Of a DNA stretch of 64,000 bases, positions 22,861 to 35,934 are shown piece by piece. Under the pieces are notes generated by a model that ran no database searches, had not been told where the DNA came from, and saw only the letters and a program-made list of their open reading frames with translations. The stretch comes from Coriaria nepalensis (lineage: Eukaryota; Streptophyta; Magnoliopsida; Cucurbitales; Coriariaceae): the NCBI GenBank assembly GCA_027186245.1, contig CP114481.1, positions 45,105,501-45,169,500 of the forward strand. Direction: 5' to 3'. The position numbers were made by a program, and so were the translations under genes. The stretch's first letter is position 1; each line of letters begins with the position of its first letter.

Positions 22861-24880
22861 TATCTTATTTCAAAGCAAGTCGAATGAATTCTATTTTTGC
22901 ACTCCAAACACAAGTTTTGTGCATAACTTGCACATGATCAGTGCAAGGAAAGTGTGCATTCGTTTAACCTTAAAATCATTTGAATGAGTCATTTCAAGTA
23001 AATAACTTATTCCAAAGCAATTCGAACGAATTCTATTTTTGCAATCAAAACACAACTTTTGTGCATAACTTGCAAATGATCAATGCAATGAAAGTGTGCA
23101 TTAGTTTAACCTTAAAATCATTTCAATGAGTCATTTCAAGTCAATAACTTATTTCAAAGCGAGTCGAACGAATTCTATTTTGGCACTCCAAACAGAAGTT
23201 TTGTGCATAACTTGCACATGATCAGTGCAAGGAAAGTGTGCATTCGTTTAACCTTAAAATCATTTGAATGAGTCATTTCAAGTAAATAACTTATTCCAAA
23301 ACAATTGGAACGAATTCTATTTTTGCACTACAAACCCAAGTTTTGTGTATAACTTGCAAATGATCAATGCAATGAAAGTGTGCATTCGTTTAACCTTAAA
23401 ATCATTTCAATGAGTCATTTCAAGTCAATATCTTATCTCAAAGCAAGTCGAACCAATTCTATTTTTGCACTCCAAACACAAGTTTTGTGCATAACTTGCA
23501 AATGATCAGTGCAAAGAAAGTGTGCATTCGTTTAACCTTAAAATCATTTCAATGAGTCATTTCAAGTCAATATCTTATTTCAAAGCAAGTCGAACGAATT
23601 CTATTTTGGCACTCCAAACACAGGTTTTGTGCATAATTTGCAAATGATCAGTGCAAGGAAAGTGTGCATTCGTTTAACCTTAAAGTCATTCCAATCAGTC
23701 ATTTCAAGTCAAAAACTTATTTCAAAGCAAGTCGAACGAATTCTATTTTGGCACTCCAAACACAAGTTTTGTGCATAACTTGCAAATGATCAGTGCAAGG
23801 AAACTGTGCATTCGTTTAACCTTAAAATCATTCCAATCAGTCATTTTAAGTCAATAACTTATTTCAAAGCAAGTCGAACGAATTCTATTTTTGCACTACA
23901 AACACAAGTTTTGTGCATAACTTGCAAATGATCAATGTAATGAAAGTGTGCATTCGTTTAACCTTATAATCATTTCAATGAGTCATTTCAAGTCAATATC
24001 GTATTTCGAAGCAAGTCGAACGAATTCTGTTTTCGCACTTCAAACACAAGTTTTGTGCATAACTTGGAAATGATCAATGCCAAGAATGTGTGCATTAGTT
24101 TAACCTTAAAATCATTTCAATGAGTCATTTCAAGTCAATATCTTATTTCAAAGCAAGTCGAATGAATTCTATTTTTGCACTCCAAACAGAAGTTTTGTGC
24201 ATAACTTGCACATGATCAGTGCAAGGAAAGTGTGCATTCGTTTAACCTTAAAATCATTTGAATGAGTCATTTCAAGTAAATAACTTATTCCAAAGCAATT
24301 CGAACGAATTCTATTTTTGCAATCAAAACACAACTTTTGTGCATAACTTGCAAATGATCAATGCAATGAAAGTGTGCATTAGTTTAACCTTAAAATCATT
24401 TCAATGAGTCATTTCAAGTCAATAACTTATTTCAAAGCGAGTCGAACGAAATCTATTTTGGCACTCCAAACAGAAGTTTTGTGCATAACTTGCACATGAT
24501 CAGTGCAAGGAAAGTGTGCATTCGTTTAACCTTAAAATCATTTGAATGAGTCATTTCAAGTAAATAACTTATTCCAAAACAATTGGAACGAATTCTATTT
24601 TTGCACTACAAACCCAAGTTTTGTGTATAACTTGCAAATGATCAATGCAATGAAAGTGTGCATTCGTTTAACCTTAAAATCATTTCAATGAGTCATTTCA
24701 AGTCAATATCTTATCTCAAAGCAAGTCGAACCAATTCTATTTTTGCACTCCAAACACAAGTTTTGTGCATAACTTGCAAATGATCAGTGCAAAGAAAGTG
24801 TGCATTCGTTTAACCTTAAAATCATTTCAATGAGTCATTTCAAGTCAATATCTTATTTCAAAGCAAGTCGATCGAATTCT
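22861..24880 (+). repeat. 9-mer higher-order repeat
   Basis: 22861-23600 repeats at 24139-24878 with an offset of 1278 bp (9 x 142). The markers are GTCGAATGAATTC (22879/24157), TTTTTGCAATCAAAAC (23035/24313), CCAAAACAATTGGAACG and CTTATCTCAAAGC. 23.58-24.16 kb, inside the unit, is itself a copy of the 8-mer start (offset 2698 bp, 19 monomers). The first half appears once more at 29.39-29.97 kb (offset 6532 bp, 46 monomers). Confidence 0.85.
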
Positions 24881-25842
24881 ATTTTGGCACTCCAAACACA
24901 GGTTTTGTGCATAACTTGCACATGATCAGTGCAAGGAAAGTGTGCATTCGTTTAACCTTAAAATCATTTGAATGAGTCATTTCAAGTAAATAACTTATTC
25001 CAAAACAATTGGAATGAATTCTATTTTTGCACTACAAACCCAAGTTTTGTGTATAACTTGCAAATGATCAATGCAATGAAAGTGTGCATTCGTTTAACCT
25101 TAAAATCATTTCAATGAGTCATTTCAAGTCAATAACTTATCTCGAAGCAAGTCGAACGAATTCTATTTTTGCACTACAAACACAAGTTTTGTGCATAACT
25201 TGCAAATGATCAATGCAATGAAAGTGTGCATTCGTTTAACCTTAAAATCATTCCAATCAGTCATTTTAAGTCAATAACTTATTTCAAAGCAAGTCGAACG
25301 AATTCTATTTTTGCACTACAAACACAAGTTTTGTGCATAACTTGCAAATGATCAATGCAATGAAAGTGTGCATTCGTTTAACCTTAAAATCTTTTCAATG
25401 AGTCATTTCAAGTCAATATCTTATTTCAAAGTAAGTCGAACGAATTCTATTTTCGCACTTCAAACAGAGCTTTTGTGCATAGCTTGCGAATGATCAATGC
25501 AATGAAAGTGTGCATTCATTTAACCTTAAAATCATTTGAATGAGTCATTTCAAGTAAATAACTTATTCCAAAGCAATTCGAACGAATTCTATTTTTGCAC
25601 TACAAACACAAGTTTTGTGCATAACTTGCAAATGATCAATGCAATAAAAGTGTGCATTCATTTAACCTTAAAATCATTTCAATGAGTCATTTCCAGTCAA
25701 TATCTTATTTCGAAGGAAGTCGAACGAATTCTATTTTCGCACTTCAAACACAAGTTTTGTGCATAACTTGGAAATGATCAATGCCAGGAATGTGTGCATT
25801 AGTTTAACCTTAAAATCATTTCAATGAGTCATTTCAAGTCAA
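24881..25842 (+). repeat. Irregular N-rich monomers
   Basis: N-type copies with ACAATTGGAATG and CAAACCCAAG, a P-like end near 25251, an A variant with CAGAGCTTTTG near 25466, then an E copy with CGAAGGAAGTC near 25711. The order A-variant, N, E with CGAAGG recurs at 30.1-30.6 kb. Confidence 0.65.
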
Positions 25843-27470
25843 TATCTTATTTCAAAGCAAGTCGAACGAATTCTATTTTCGCACTTCAAACAGAACTTTT
25901 GGGCATAGCTTGCGAATGATCAATGCAAGGAAAGTGTGCATTCGTTTAACCTTAAAATCATTTCAATGAGTCATTTCAAGTAAATAACTTATTCCAAAGC
26001 AATTCGAACGAATTCTATTTTTGCACTCCAAACACAAGTTTTGTGCATAATTTGCAAATGATCAGTGCAAGGAAATTGTGCATTCGTTTAACCTTAAAAT
26101 CATTTCAATGAGTCATTTCAAGTCAATATCTTATTTCAAAGCAAGTCGAACGAATTCTATTTTGGCACTCCAAACACAAGTTTTGTGCATAATTTGCAAA
26201 TGATCAGTGCAAGGAAAGTGTGCATTCGTTTAACCTTAAAGTCATTCCAATCAGTCATTTCAAGTCAAAAACTTATTTCAAAGCAAGTCGAACGAATTCT
26301 ATTTTTGCACTACAAACACAATTTTTGTGCATAACTTGCAAATGATCAATGCAATGAAAGTGTGCATTCGTTTAACCTTATAATCATTTCAATGAGTCAT
26401 TTCAAGTCAATATCTTATTTCGAAACAAGTCGAACGAATTCTATATTCGCACTTCAAACACAAGTTTTGCGCATAACTTGGAAATGATCAATGCCAAGAA
26501 TGTGTGCATTAGTTTAACCTTAAAATCATTTCAATGAGTCATTTCAAGTCAATATCTTATTTCAAAGCAAGTCGAACGAATTCTATTTTCGCACTTCAAA
26601 CAGAACTTTTGGGCATAGCTTGCGAATGATCAATGCAAGGAAAGTGTGCATTCGTTTAACCTTAAAATCATTTCAATGAGTCATTTCAAGTAAATAACTT
26701 ATTCCAAAGCAATTCGAACGAATTCTATTTTTGCACTCCAAACACAAGTTTTGTGCATAATTTGCAAATGATCAGTGCAAGGAAATTGTGCATTCGTTTA
26801 ACCTTAAAATCATTTCAATGAGTCATTTCAAGTCAATATCTTATTTCAAAGCAAGTCGAACGAATTCTATTTTGGCACTCCCAACACAAGTTTTGTGGAT
26901 AATTTGCAAATGATCAGTGCAAGGAAAGTGTGCATTCGTTTAACCTTAAAGTCATTCAAATCAGTCATTTCAAGTAAAAAAGTTATTTCAAAGCAAGTCG
27001 AACGAATTCTATTTTTGCACTACAAACACAATTTTTGTGCATAACTTGCAAATGATCAATGCAATGAAAGTGTGCATTCGTTTAACCTTATAATCATTTC
27101 AATGAGTCATTTCAAGTCAATATCTTATTTCGAAACAAGTCGAACGAATTCTATTTTCGCACTTCAAACACAAGTTTTGCGCATAACTTGGAAATGATCA
27201 ATGCCAAGAATGTGTGCATTAGTTTAACCTTAAAATCATTTCAATGAGTCATTTCAAGTCAATATCTTATTTCAAAGCAAGTCGAACGAATTCTATTTTC
27301 GCACTTCAAACAGAACTTTTGGGCATAGCTTGCGAATGATCAATGCAAGGAAAGTGTGCATTCGTTTAACCTTAAAATCATTTCAATGAGTCATTTCAAG
27401 TAAATAACTTATTCCAAAGCAATTCGAACGAATTCTATTTTTGCACTCCAAACACAAGTTTTGTGCATAA
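25843..27470 (+). repeat. 5-mer higher-order repeat
   Basis: Copies begin at 25843, 26553 and 27263 (period 710 bp, 5 x 142), anchored on class A with CTTTTGGGCATAGC at 25895, 26605 and 27315. The order is A, N-like with TAATTTGC and GGAAATTGTGC, G with a P end, the ACAATTTTTGTG monomer, then E with CGAAACAAG. The second copy carries CACTCCCAAC and TTTTGTGGATAATTTGC, as near 12.69 and 18.23 kb. The third copy breaks off near 27470. Confidence 0.87.
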
Positions 27471-29250
27471 CTTGCAAATGATCAATGCAATGAAAGTGTG
27501 CATTCGTTTAACCTTAAAATCATTTCAATGAGTCATTTCAAGTCAATATCTTATCTCAAAGCAAGTCGAACCAATTCTATTTTTGCACTCCAAACACAAG
27601 TTTTGTGCATAACTTGCAAATGATCAGTGCAAAGAAAGTGTGCATTCGTTTAACCTTAAAATCATTTCAATGAGTCATTTCAAGTCAATATCTTATTTCA
27701 AAGCAAGTCGAACGAATTCTATTTTGGCACTCCAAACACAAGTTTTGTGCATAATTTGCAAATGATCAGTGCAAGGAAAGTGTGCATTCGTTTAACCTTA
27801 AATTCATTTCAATGAGTCATTTCAAGTCAATATCTTATTTCAAAGCAAGTCGAACGAATTCTATTTTGGCACTCAAAACACAAGTTTTGTGCATAATTTG
27901 CAAATGATCAGTGCAAGGAAAGTGTGCATTCGTTTAACCTTAAAGTCATTCCAATCAGTCATTTCTAGTAAAAAACTTATTTCAAAGCAAGTCGAACGAA
28001 TTCTATTTTTGCACTACAAACACAATTTTTGTGCATAACTTGCAAATGATCAATGCAATGAAAGTGTGCATTCGTTTAACCTTATAATCATTTCAATGAG
28101 TCATTTCAAGTCAATATCTTATTTCGAAGCAAGTCGAACGAATTCTATTTTCGCACTTTAAACACAAGTTTTGCGCATAACTTGGAAATGATCAATGCCA
28201 AGAATGTGTGCATTAGTTTAACCTTAAAATCATTTCAATGAGTCATTTCAAGTCAATATCTTATTTCAAAGCAAGTCGCACGAATTCTATTTTCGCACTT
28301 CAAACAGAACTTTTGGGCATAGCTTGCAAATGATCAATGCAAGGAAAGTGTGCATTCGTTTAACCTTAAAATCATTTCAATGAGTCATTTCAAGTAAATA
28401 ACTTATTCCAAAGCAATTCGAACGAATTCTATTTTTGCACTCCAAACACAAGTTTTGTGCATAACTTGCAAATGATCAATGCAATGAAAGTGTGCATTCG
28501 TTTAACCTTAAAATCATTTCAATGAGTCATTTCAAGTCAATATCTTATCTCAAAGCAAGTCGAACCAATTCTATTTTTGCACTCCAAACACAAGTTTTGT
28601 GCATAACTTGCAAATGATCAGTGCAAAGAAAGTGTGCATTCGTTTAACCTTAAAATCATTTCAATGAGTCATTTCAAGTCAATATCTTATTTGAAAGCAA
28701 GTCGAACGAATTCTATTTTGGCACTCCAAACACAAGTTTTGTGCATAATTTGCAAATGATCAGTGCAAGGAAAGTGTGCATTCGTTTAACCTTAAAGTCA
28801 TTCCAATCAGTCATTTCAAGTCAAAAACTTATTTCAAAGCAAGTCGAACGAATTCTATTTTGGCACTCCAAACACCAGTTTTGTGCATAACTTGCAAATG
28901 ATCAGTGCAAGGAAACTGTGCATTCGTTTAACCTTAAAATCATTCCAATCAGTCATTTTAAGTCAATAACTTATTTCAAAGCAAGTCGAACGAATTCTAT
29001 TTTTGCACTACAAACACAAGTTTTGTGCATAACTTGCAAATGATCAATGTAATGAAAGTGTGCATTCGTTTAACCTTATAATCATTTCAATGAGTCATTT
29101 CAAGTCAATATCGTATTTCGAAGCAAGTCGAACGAATTCTGTTTTCTCACTTCAAACACAAGTTTTGTGCATAACTTGGAAATGATCAATGCCAAGAATG
29201 TGTGCATTAGTTTAACCTTAAAATCATTTCAATGAGTCATTTCAAGTCAA
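27263..29250 (+). repeat. 7-mer derived from the 5-mer
   Basis: 27263-28256 and 28257-29250 pair at 994 bp (7 x 142). Both start with the class A monomer (CTTTTGGGCATAGC at 27315/28309), then N, C with CTTATCTCAAAGC (27551/28545), and G with TAATTTGC. From about 28.85 kb the second copy switches to 8-mer-type sequence (GGAAACTGTGC, ATCGTATTTCG, TTCTGTTTTC), so the copy is chimeric. Confidence 0.8.
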
Positions 29251-30180
29251 TATCTTATTTCGAAGCAAGTCGAACGAATTCTATTTTCGCACTTCAAACA
29301 CAAGTTTTGTGCATAACTTGGAAATGATCAATGCCAAGAATGTGTGCATTAGTTTAACCTTAAAATCATTTCAATGAGTCATTTCAAGTCAATATCTTAT
29401 TTCAAAGCAAGTCGAATGAATTCTATTTTTGCACTCCAAACACAAGTTTTGTGCATAACTTGCACATGATCAGTGCAAGGAAAGTGTGCATTCGTTTAAC
29501 CTTAAAATCATTTGAATGAGTCATTTCAAGTAAATAACTTATTCCAAAGCAATTCGAACGAATTCTATTTTTGCAATCAGAACACAACTTTTGTGCATAA
29601 CTTGCAAATGATCAATGCAATGAAAGTGTGCATTAGTTTAACCTTAAAATCATTTCAATGAGTCATTTCAAGTCAATAACTTATTTCAAAGCAAGTCGAA
29701 CGAATTCTATTTTGGCACTCCAAACAGAAGTTTTGTGCATAACTTGCACATGATCAGTGCAAGGAAAGTGTGCATTCGTTTAACCTTAAAATCATTTGAA
29801 TGAGTCATTTCAAGTAAATAACTTATTCCAAAACAATTGGAACGAATTCTATTTTTGCACTACAAACCCAAGTTTTGTGTATAACTTGCAAATGATCAAT
29901 TCAATGAAAGTGTGCATTCGTTTAACCTTAAAATTATTTCAATGAGTCATTTCAAGTCAATAACTTATTTCGAAGCAAGTCGAACGAATTCTATTTTTCC
30001 ACTACAAACACAAGTTTTGTGCATAACTTGCAAATGATCAATGCAATGAAAGTGTGCATTCGTTTAACCTTAAAATCATTTCAATGGGTCATTTCAAGTC
30101 AATATCTTATTTCAAAGTAAGTCGAACGAATTCTATTTTCGCACTTCAAACAGAGCTTTTGTGCCTAGCTTGCGAATGAT
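29251..30180 (+). repeat. Irregular stretch with a 9-mer fragment
   Basis: 29393-29975 matches 22861-23443 (46 monomers), including GTCGAATGAATTC, TGCAATCAGAAC (for AATCAAAAC) and CCAAAACAATTGGAACG. It is followed by N-like monomers with TTTTTCCACTAC near 29996 and the A variant CAGAGCTTTTGTGCC near 30151. Confidence 0.72.
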
Positions 30181-30186
30181 CAATGC

Positions 30187-30528
30187 AATGAAAGTGTGCA
30201 TTCATTTAACCTTAAAATCATTTGAATGAGTCATTTCAAGTAAATAACTTATTCCAAAGCAATTCGAACGAATTCTATTTTTGCACTACAAACAAAAGTT
30301 TTGTGCATAACTTGCAAATGATCAATGCAATGAAAGTGTGCATTCATTTAACCTTAAAATCATTTGAATGAGTCATTTCAAGTAAATAACTTATTCCAAA
30401 GCAATTCGAACGAATTCTATTTTTGCACTACAAACAAAAGTTTTGTGCATAACTTGCAAATGATCAATGCAATGAAAGTGTGCATTCATTTAACCTTAAA
30501 ATCATTTCAATGAGTCATTTCAAGTCAA
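30187..30528 (+). repeat. Single-monomer tandem duplication
   Basis: The monomers 30245-30386 and 30387-30528 share the private variant CAAACAAAAGTTTTG (at 30290 and 30432) and ATTCATTTAACC. By eye they are identical until the last part (TTTGAATG versus TTTCAATG). The flanking E copy with CGAAGGAAGTC near 30539 also occurs after a single such monomer near 25711, so this is a recent one-unit slip or unequal exchange. Confidence 0.85.
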
Positions 30529-33227
30529 TATCTTATTTCGAAGGAAGTCGAACGAATTCTATTTTCGCACTTCAAACACAAGTTTTGTGCATAACTTGGA
30601 AATGATCAATGCCAGGAATGTGTGCATTAGTTTAACCTTAAAATCATTTCAATGAGTCATTTCAAGTCAATATCTTATTTCAAAGCAAGTCGAACGAATT
30701 CTATTTTCGCACTTGAAACAGAGCTTTTGTGCATAACTTGCACATGATCAGTGCAAGGAAAGTGTGCATTCGTTTAACCTTAAAATCATTTAAATGAGTC
30801 ATTTCAAGTAAATAACTTATTCCAAAGCAAGTCGAACGAATTCTATTTTTGCACTACAAACACAAGTTTTCTGCATAACTTGCAAATGATCAATGCAATG
30901 AAAGTGTGCATTCGTTTAACCTTAAAATCATTTCAATGAGTCATTTCAAGTAAATAACTTATTCCAAAGCAATTCGACCGAATTCTATTTTTGCACTACA
31001 AACACAAGTTTTGTGCATAACTTGCAAATGATCAATGCAATGAAAGTGTGCATTCGTTTAACCTTAAAATCATTTCAATGAGTCATTTCAAGTCAATATC
31101 TTATTTCGAAGCAAGTCGAACGAATTCTATTTTCGCACTTCAGACACAAGTTTTGTGCATAACTTGGAAATGATCAATGCCAGGAATGTGTGCATTAGTT
31201 TAAACTTAAAATCATTTTAATGAGTCATTTCAAGTCAATATCTTATTTCAAAGCAAGTCGATCGAATTCTATTTTCGCACTCTAAACACAAGTTTTGTGC
31301 ATAACTTGGAAATGATCAATGCCAGGAATGTGTGCATTCGTTTAACCTTAAAATCATTTGAATGAGTCATTTCATGTAAATAACTTTTTCCAAAGCAATT
31401 CGAACGAATTCTATTTTTGCACTACAAACACAAGTTTTGTGCATAACTTGCTAATGATCAATGCAATGAAAGTGTGCATTCGTTTAACCTTAAAATCATT
31501 TCAATGAGTCATTTCAAGTCAATAACTTATTTCGAAGCAAGTCGAACGAATTCTATTTTTGCACTACAAACACAAGTTTTGTGCATAACTTGCAAATGAT
31601 CAATGCAATGAAAGTGTGCATTCGTTTAACCTTATAATCATTTCAATGAGTCATTTCACGTCAATATCTTATTTCGAAGCAAGTCGAACAAATTCTATTT
31701 TTCGCAGTTGAAACACAAGTTTTGTGCATAACTTGGAAATGATCAATGCCAAGAATGTGTGCATTATTTTGACCTTAAAATGATTTCAATGAGCCATTTC
31801 AAGCCAATATCTTATTTCAAAGCAAGTCGAACGAATTCTATTTTGGCACTTCAAACACAAGTTTTGTGCATAACTTGCACATGATCGGTGCAAGGAAAGT
31901 GTGCATTCGTTTAACCTTAAAATCAATTGAATGAGTCATTTCAAGTAAATAACTTATTCCAAAGCAATTCGAACGAATTCTATTTTTGCGCTACAAACAC
32001 AAGTTTTGTGCATAACTTGCAAATGATCAATGCAATGAAAGTGTGCATTCGTTTAACCTTAAAATCATTTCAATGAGTCATTTCAAGTCAATATCTTATT
32101 TCGAAGCAAGTCGAACGAATTCTATTTTCGCACTTCAAACACAAGTTTTGTGCATAACTTGGAAATGATCAATGCCACGAATGTGTGCATTAGTTTAACC
32201 TTAAAATCATTTCAATGAGTCATTTCAAGTCAATATCTTATTTCAAAGCAAGTCAAACGAATTCTGTTTTGGCACTCCAAACACAAGTTTTGTGCATAAC
32301 TTGCACATGATCAGTGCAAGGAAAGTGTGCATTCGTTTAACCTTAAAATCATTTGAATGAGTCATTTCAAGTAAATAACTTATTCCAAAACAATTGGAAC
32401 GAATTCTATTTTTGCACTACAAACACAAGTTTTGTGCATAGCTTGCGAATGATCAATGAAATGAAAGTGTGCATTCGTTTAACCTTAAAATCATTTGAAT
32501 GAGTCATTTCAAGTAAATAACTTATTCCAAAGCAATTCGACCGAATTCTATTTTTGCACTACAAACACAAGTTTTGTGCATAACTTGCAAATGATCAATG
32601 CAATGAAAGTATGCATTTGTTTAACAATAAAATCATTTCAATGAGTCATTTCAAGTCAATATCTTATTTCAAAGCAAGTCGAACGAATTCTGTTTTGGCA
32701 CTCCAAACACAAGTTTTGTGCATAACTTGCACATGATCAGTGCAAGGAAAGTGTGCATTCGTTTAACCTTAAAATCATTTGAATGAGTCATTTCAAGTAA
32801 ATAACTTATTCCAAAGCAATTCGAACGAATTCTATTTTTGCGCTACAAACACCAGTTTTGTGCATAACTTGCAAATGATCAATGCAATGAAAGTGTGCAT
32901 TCGTTTAACCTGAAAATCATTTCAATGAGTCATTTCAAGTCAATAACTTATTTCAAAGCAAGTCGAACGAATTCTATTTTGGCACTCCAAACAGAAGTTT
33001 TGTGCATAACTTGCACATGATCAGTGCAAGGAAAGTGTGCATTCGTTTAACCTTAAAATCATTTGAATGAGTCATTTCAAGTAAATAATTTATTCCAAAG
33101 CAATTCGAACGAACTCTATTTTTGCACTACAAACACAAGTTTTGTGCATAACTTGCAAATGATAAATGCAATGAAAGTGTGCATTCGTTTAACCTTAAAA
33201 TCATTTGAATGAGTCATTTCAAGTCAA
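30529..33227 (+). repeat. Irregular monomers, 30.5-33.2 kb
   Basis: E, N, T and G types in changing order without a clean local period. Private variants are common: CTTCAGACAC near 31139, TTTTCTGCATAAC near 30868, CATTATTTTGACC and GAGCCATTTC near 31760-31800, GATCGGTGC near 31884 and AACAATAAAATC near 32624. A 1-bp insertion in the T run at 31698-31702 lies in an E-like copy with CGAACAAATTC and CGCAGTTGAAAC. Related copies (CGAACAAATTC, CACTTGAAA) occur near 43.34, 50.30 and 54.42 kb. Confidence 0.65.
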
Positions 33228-34079
33228 TATCTTATTTCAAAGAAAGTCGAACCAATTCTATTTTTGCACTACAAACACAAGTTTTGTGCATAACTTGCAA
33301 ATGATCAATGCAATGAAAGTGTGCATTCGTTTAACCTTATAATCATTTCAATGAGTCATTTCAAGTCAATATCTTATTTCGAGGCAAGTCGAACGAATTC
33401 TATTTTCGCACTTCAAACACAAGTTTTGCGCATAACTTGGAAATGATCAATGCCAAGAATGTGTGCATTAGTTTAACCTTAAAATCATTTCAATGAGTCA
33501 TTTCAAGTCAATATCTTATTTCAAACTAAGTCGAACGAATTCTATTTTGGCACTCCAAACACAAGTTTTGTGCATAACTTGCAAATGATCAATGCAGGGA
33601 AAGTGTGCATTCGTTTAACCTTAAAATCATTTGAATGAGTCATTTCAAGTCAATATCTTATTTCAAAGCAAGTCGAACCAATTCTATTTTTGCACTACAA
33701 ACACAAGTTTTGTGTATAACTTGCAAATGATCAATGCAATGAAAGTGTGCATTCGTTTAACCTTATAATCATTTCAATGAGTCATTTCAAGTCAATATCT
33801 TATTTCGAGGCAAGTCGAACGAATTCTATTTTCGCACGTCAAACACAAGTTTTGTGCATAACTTGGAAATGATCAATGCCAAGAATGTGTGCATTGGTTT
33901 AACCTTAAAATCATTTCAATGAGTCATTTCAAGTCAATATCTTATTTCAAAGCAAGTCGAACGAATTCTATTTTGGCACTCCAAACACAAGTTTTGTGCA
34001 TAACTTGCACATGATCAGTGCAAGGAAAGTGTGCATTCTTTAACCTTAAAATCATTTGAATGAGTCATTTCAAGTAAAT
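33228..34079 (+). repeat. 3-mer higher-order repeat, two copies
   Basis: Copies 33228-33653 and 33654-34079 have a period of 426 bp. The order is C/N hybrid (GAACCAATTC with TTGCACTAC), E with TTTCGAGGCAAG (33379/33805), then G. The copies differ at several sites (TTTTGCGC versus TTTTGTGC, CACTTC versus CACGTC, GCAGGG versus GCAAGG), so the event is older than the 15-mer. A 1-bp loss near 34038 (GCATTCTTTAACC) is private to the second copy. Confidence 0.82.
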
Positions 34080-34100
34080 AACTTATTCCAAAGCAATTCG

Positions 34101-34120
34101 AACGAATTCTAACGAATTCT
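34101..34120 (+). repeat. 10-bp tandem micro-duplication
   Basis: AACGAATTCT occurs twice in direct succession inside an N-type monomer, making it 152 bp long. It is the largest indel in the window and is not shared by any other copy I saw. It accounts for most of the +12 register shift. Confidence 0.92.
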
Positions 34121-35224
34121 ATTTTTGCACTACAAAAACAAGTTTTGTGCATAACTTGCAAATGATCAATGCAATGAAAGTGTGCATTCGTTTAACCTTA
34201 AAATCATTTCAATGAGTCATTTCAAGTCAATATCTTATTTCGAAGCAAATCAAACGAATTCTATTTTCGCACTTCAAACACAAGTTTTGTGCATAACTTG
34301 GAAATGATCAATGCCAGGAATGTGTGCATTAGTTTAACCTTAAAATCATTTCAATGAGTCATTTCAAGTCAATATCTTATTTCAAAGCAAGTCGACCGAA
34401 TTCTATTTTCGCACTCTAAACACAAGTTTTGTGCATAACTTGGAAATGATCAATGCCAGGAATGTGTGCATTCGTTTAACCTTAAAATCATTTGAATGAG
34501 TCATTTCAAGTAAATAACTTATTCCAAAGCAATTCGAACGAATTCTATTTTTAGACTACAAACACAAGTTTTGTGCATAACTTGCAAATGATCAATGCAA
34601 TGAAAGTGTGCATTCGTTTAACCTTATAATCATTTCAATGAGTCATTTCAAGTCAATATCTTATTTCGGAGCAAGTCGAACGAATTCTATTTTCACACTT
34701 CAAACACAAGTTTTGCGCATAACTTGGAAATGATCAATGCCAAGAATGTGTGCATTAGTTTAACCTTAAAATCATTTCAATGAGTCATTTCAAGTCAATA
34801 TCTTATTTCAAAGCAAGTCGAACCAATTCTATTTCTGCACTCCAAACACAAGTTTTGTGCATAACTTGCAAATGATCAATGCAAGGAAAGTGTGCATTCG
34901 TTTAACGTTAAAATCATTTGAATGAGTCCTTTCAAGTAAATAACTTATTCCAAAGCAATTCGACCGAATTCTGTTTTTGTACTACAAATACAAGTTTTGT
35001 GCATAACTTGCAAATGATCAATGCAATGAAAGTGTGCATTCGTCTAACTTTAAAATCCTTTCAATGAGTCATTTCAAGTCAATATCTTATTTCGAAGCAA
35101 GTCGAACGAATTCTATTTTCGCACTTCAAACACAAGTTTTGCGCATAACTTGGACATGATCAATGCCAAGAATGTATGCATTAGTTTAACCTTAAAATCA
35201 TTTGAATGAGTCATTTCAAGTCAA
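34121..35224 (+). repeat. Irregular monomers, 34.1-35.2 kb
   Basis: The order is E, T, N with TTTTTAGACTAC near 34548, E with CGGAGCAAG and TTTTCACACTTC near 34667, C with TTTCTGCACTCC near 34833, N with TTTTTGTACTAC, then E. AACGTTAAAATC with GAGTCCTTTC near 34905-34932 first appears here. It is a marker of the block that spreads through 36-40 kb. Confidence 0.65.
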
Positions 35225-35934
35225 TATCTTATTTCAAAGCAAGTCGAACGAATTCTATTTTTGCACTCCAAACACAAGTTTTGTGCATAACTTGCGAATG
35301 ATCAATGCAAGGAAAGTGTGCATTCGTTTAACCGTAAAATCATTTGAATGAGTCATTTCAAGTAAATAACTTATTCCAAAGCAATTCGAACGAATTCTAT
35401 TTTTGCACTACAAACACAAGTTTTGTGCATAACTTGCAAATGATCAATGCAATGAAAGTGTGCTTTCGTTTAACCTTAAAATCATTTGAATGAGTCATTT
35501 CAAGTCAATATCTTATTTCAAAGCAAGTCGAACGAATTCTATTTTTGCACTCCAAACACAAGTTTTGTGCATAACTTGCAAATGATCAATGCAAGGAAAG
35601 TGTGCATTCGTTTAACCGTAAAATCATTTGAATGAGTCATTTCAAGTAAATAACTTATTCCAAAGCAATTCGAACGAATTCTATTTTTGCACTACAAACA
35701 CAAGTTTTGTGCATAACTTGCAAATGATCAATGCAAGGAAAGTGTGCTTTCGTTTAACCTTAAAATCATTTGAATGAGTCATTTCAAGTCAATATCTTAT
35801 TTCAAAGCAAGTCGAACGAATTCTATTTTTGCACTCCAAACACAAGTTTTGTGCATAACTTGCAAATGATCAATGCAAGGAAAGTGTGCATTCGTTTAAC
35901 CGTAAAATCATTTGAATGAGTCATTTCAAGTCAA
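35225..35934 (+). repeat. Dimer higher-order repeat
   Basis: The period is 284 bp. A C-like monomer with GTCGAACG, TTTTTGCACTCC and AACCGTAAAATC (AACCGTA at 35330, 35614 and 35898) alternates with an N monomer carrying GTGCTTTCG (35458 and 35742). After the third C-like copy (35793) another of the same kind follows at 35935 without an N, so the dimer phase breaks there. Confidence 0.85.
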
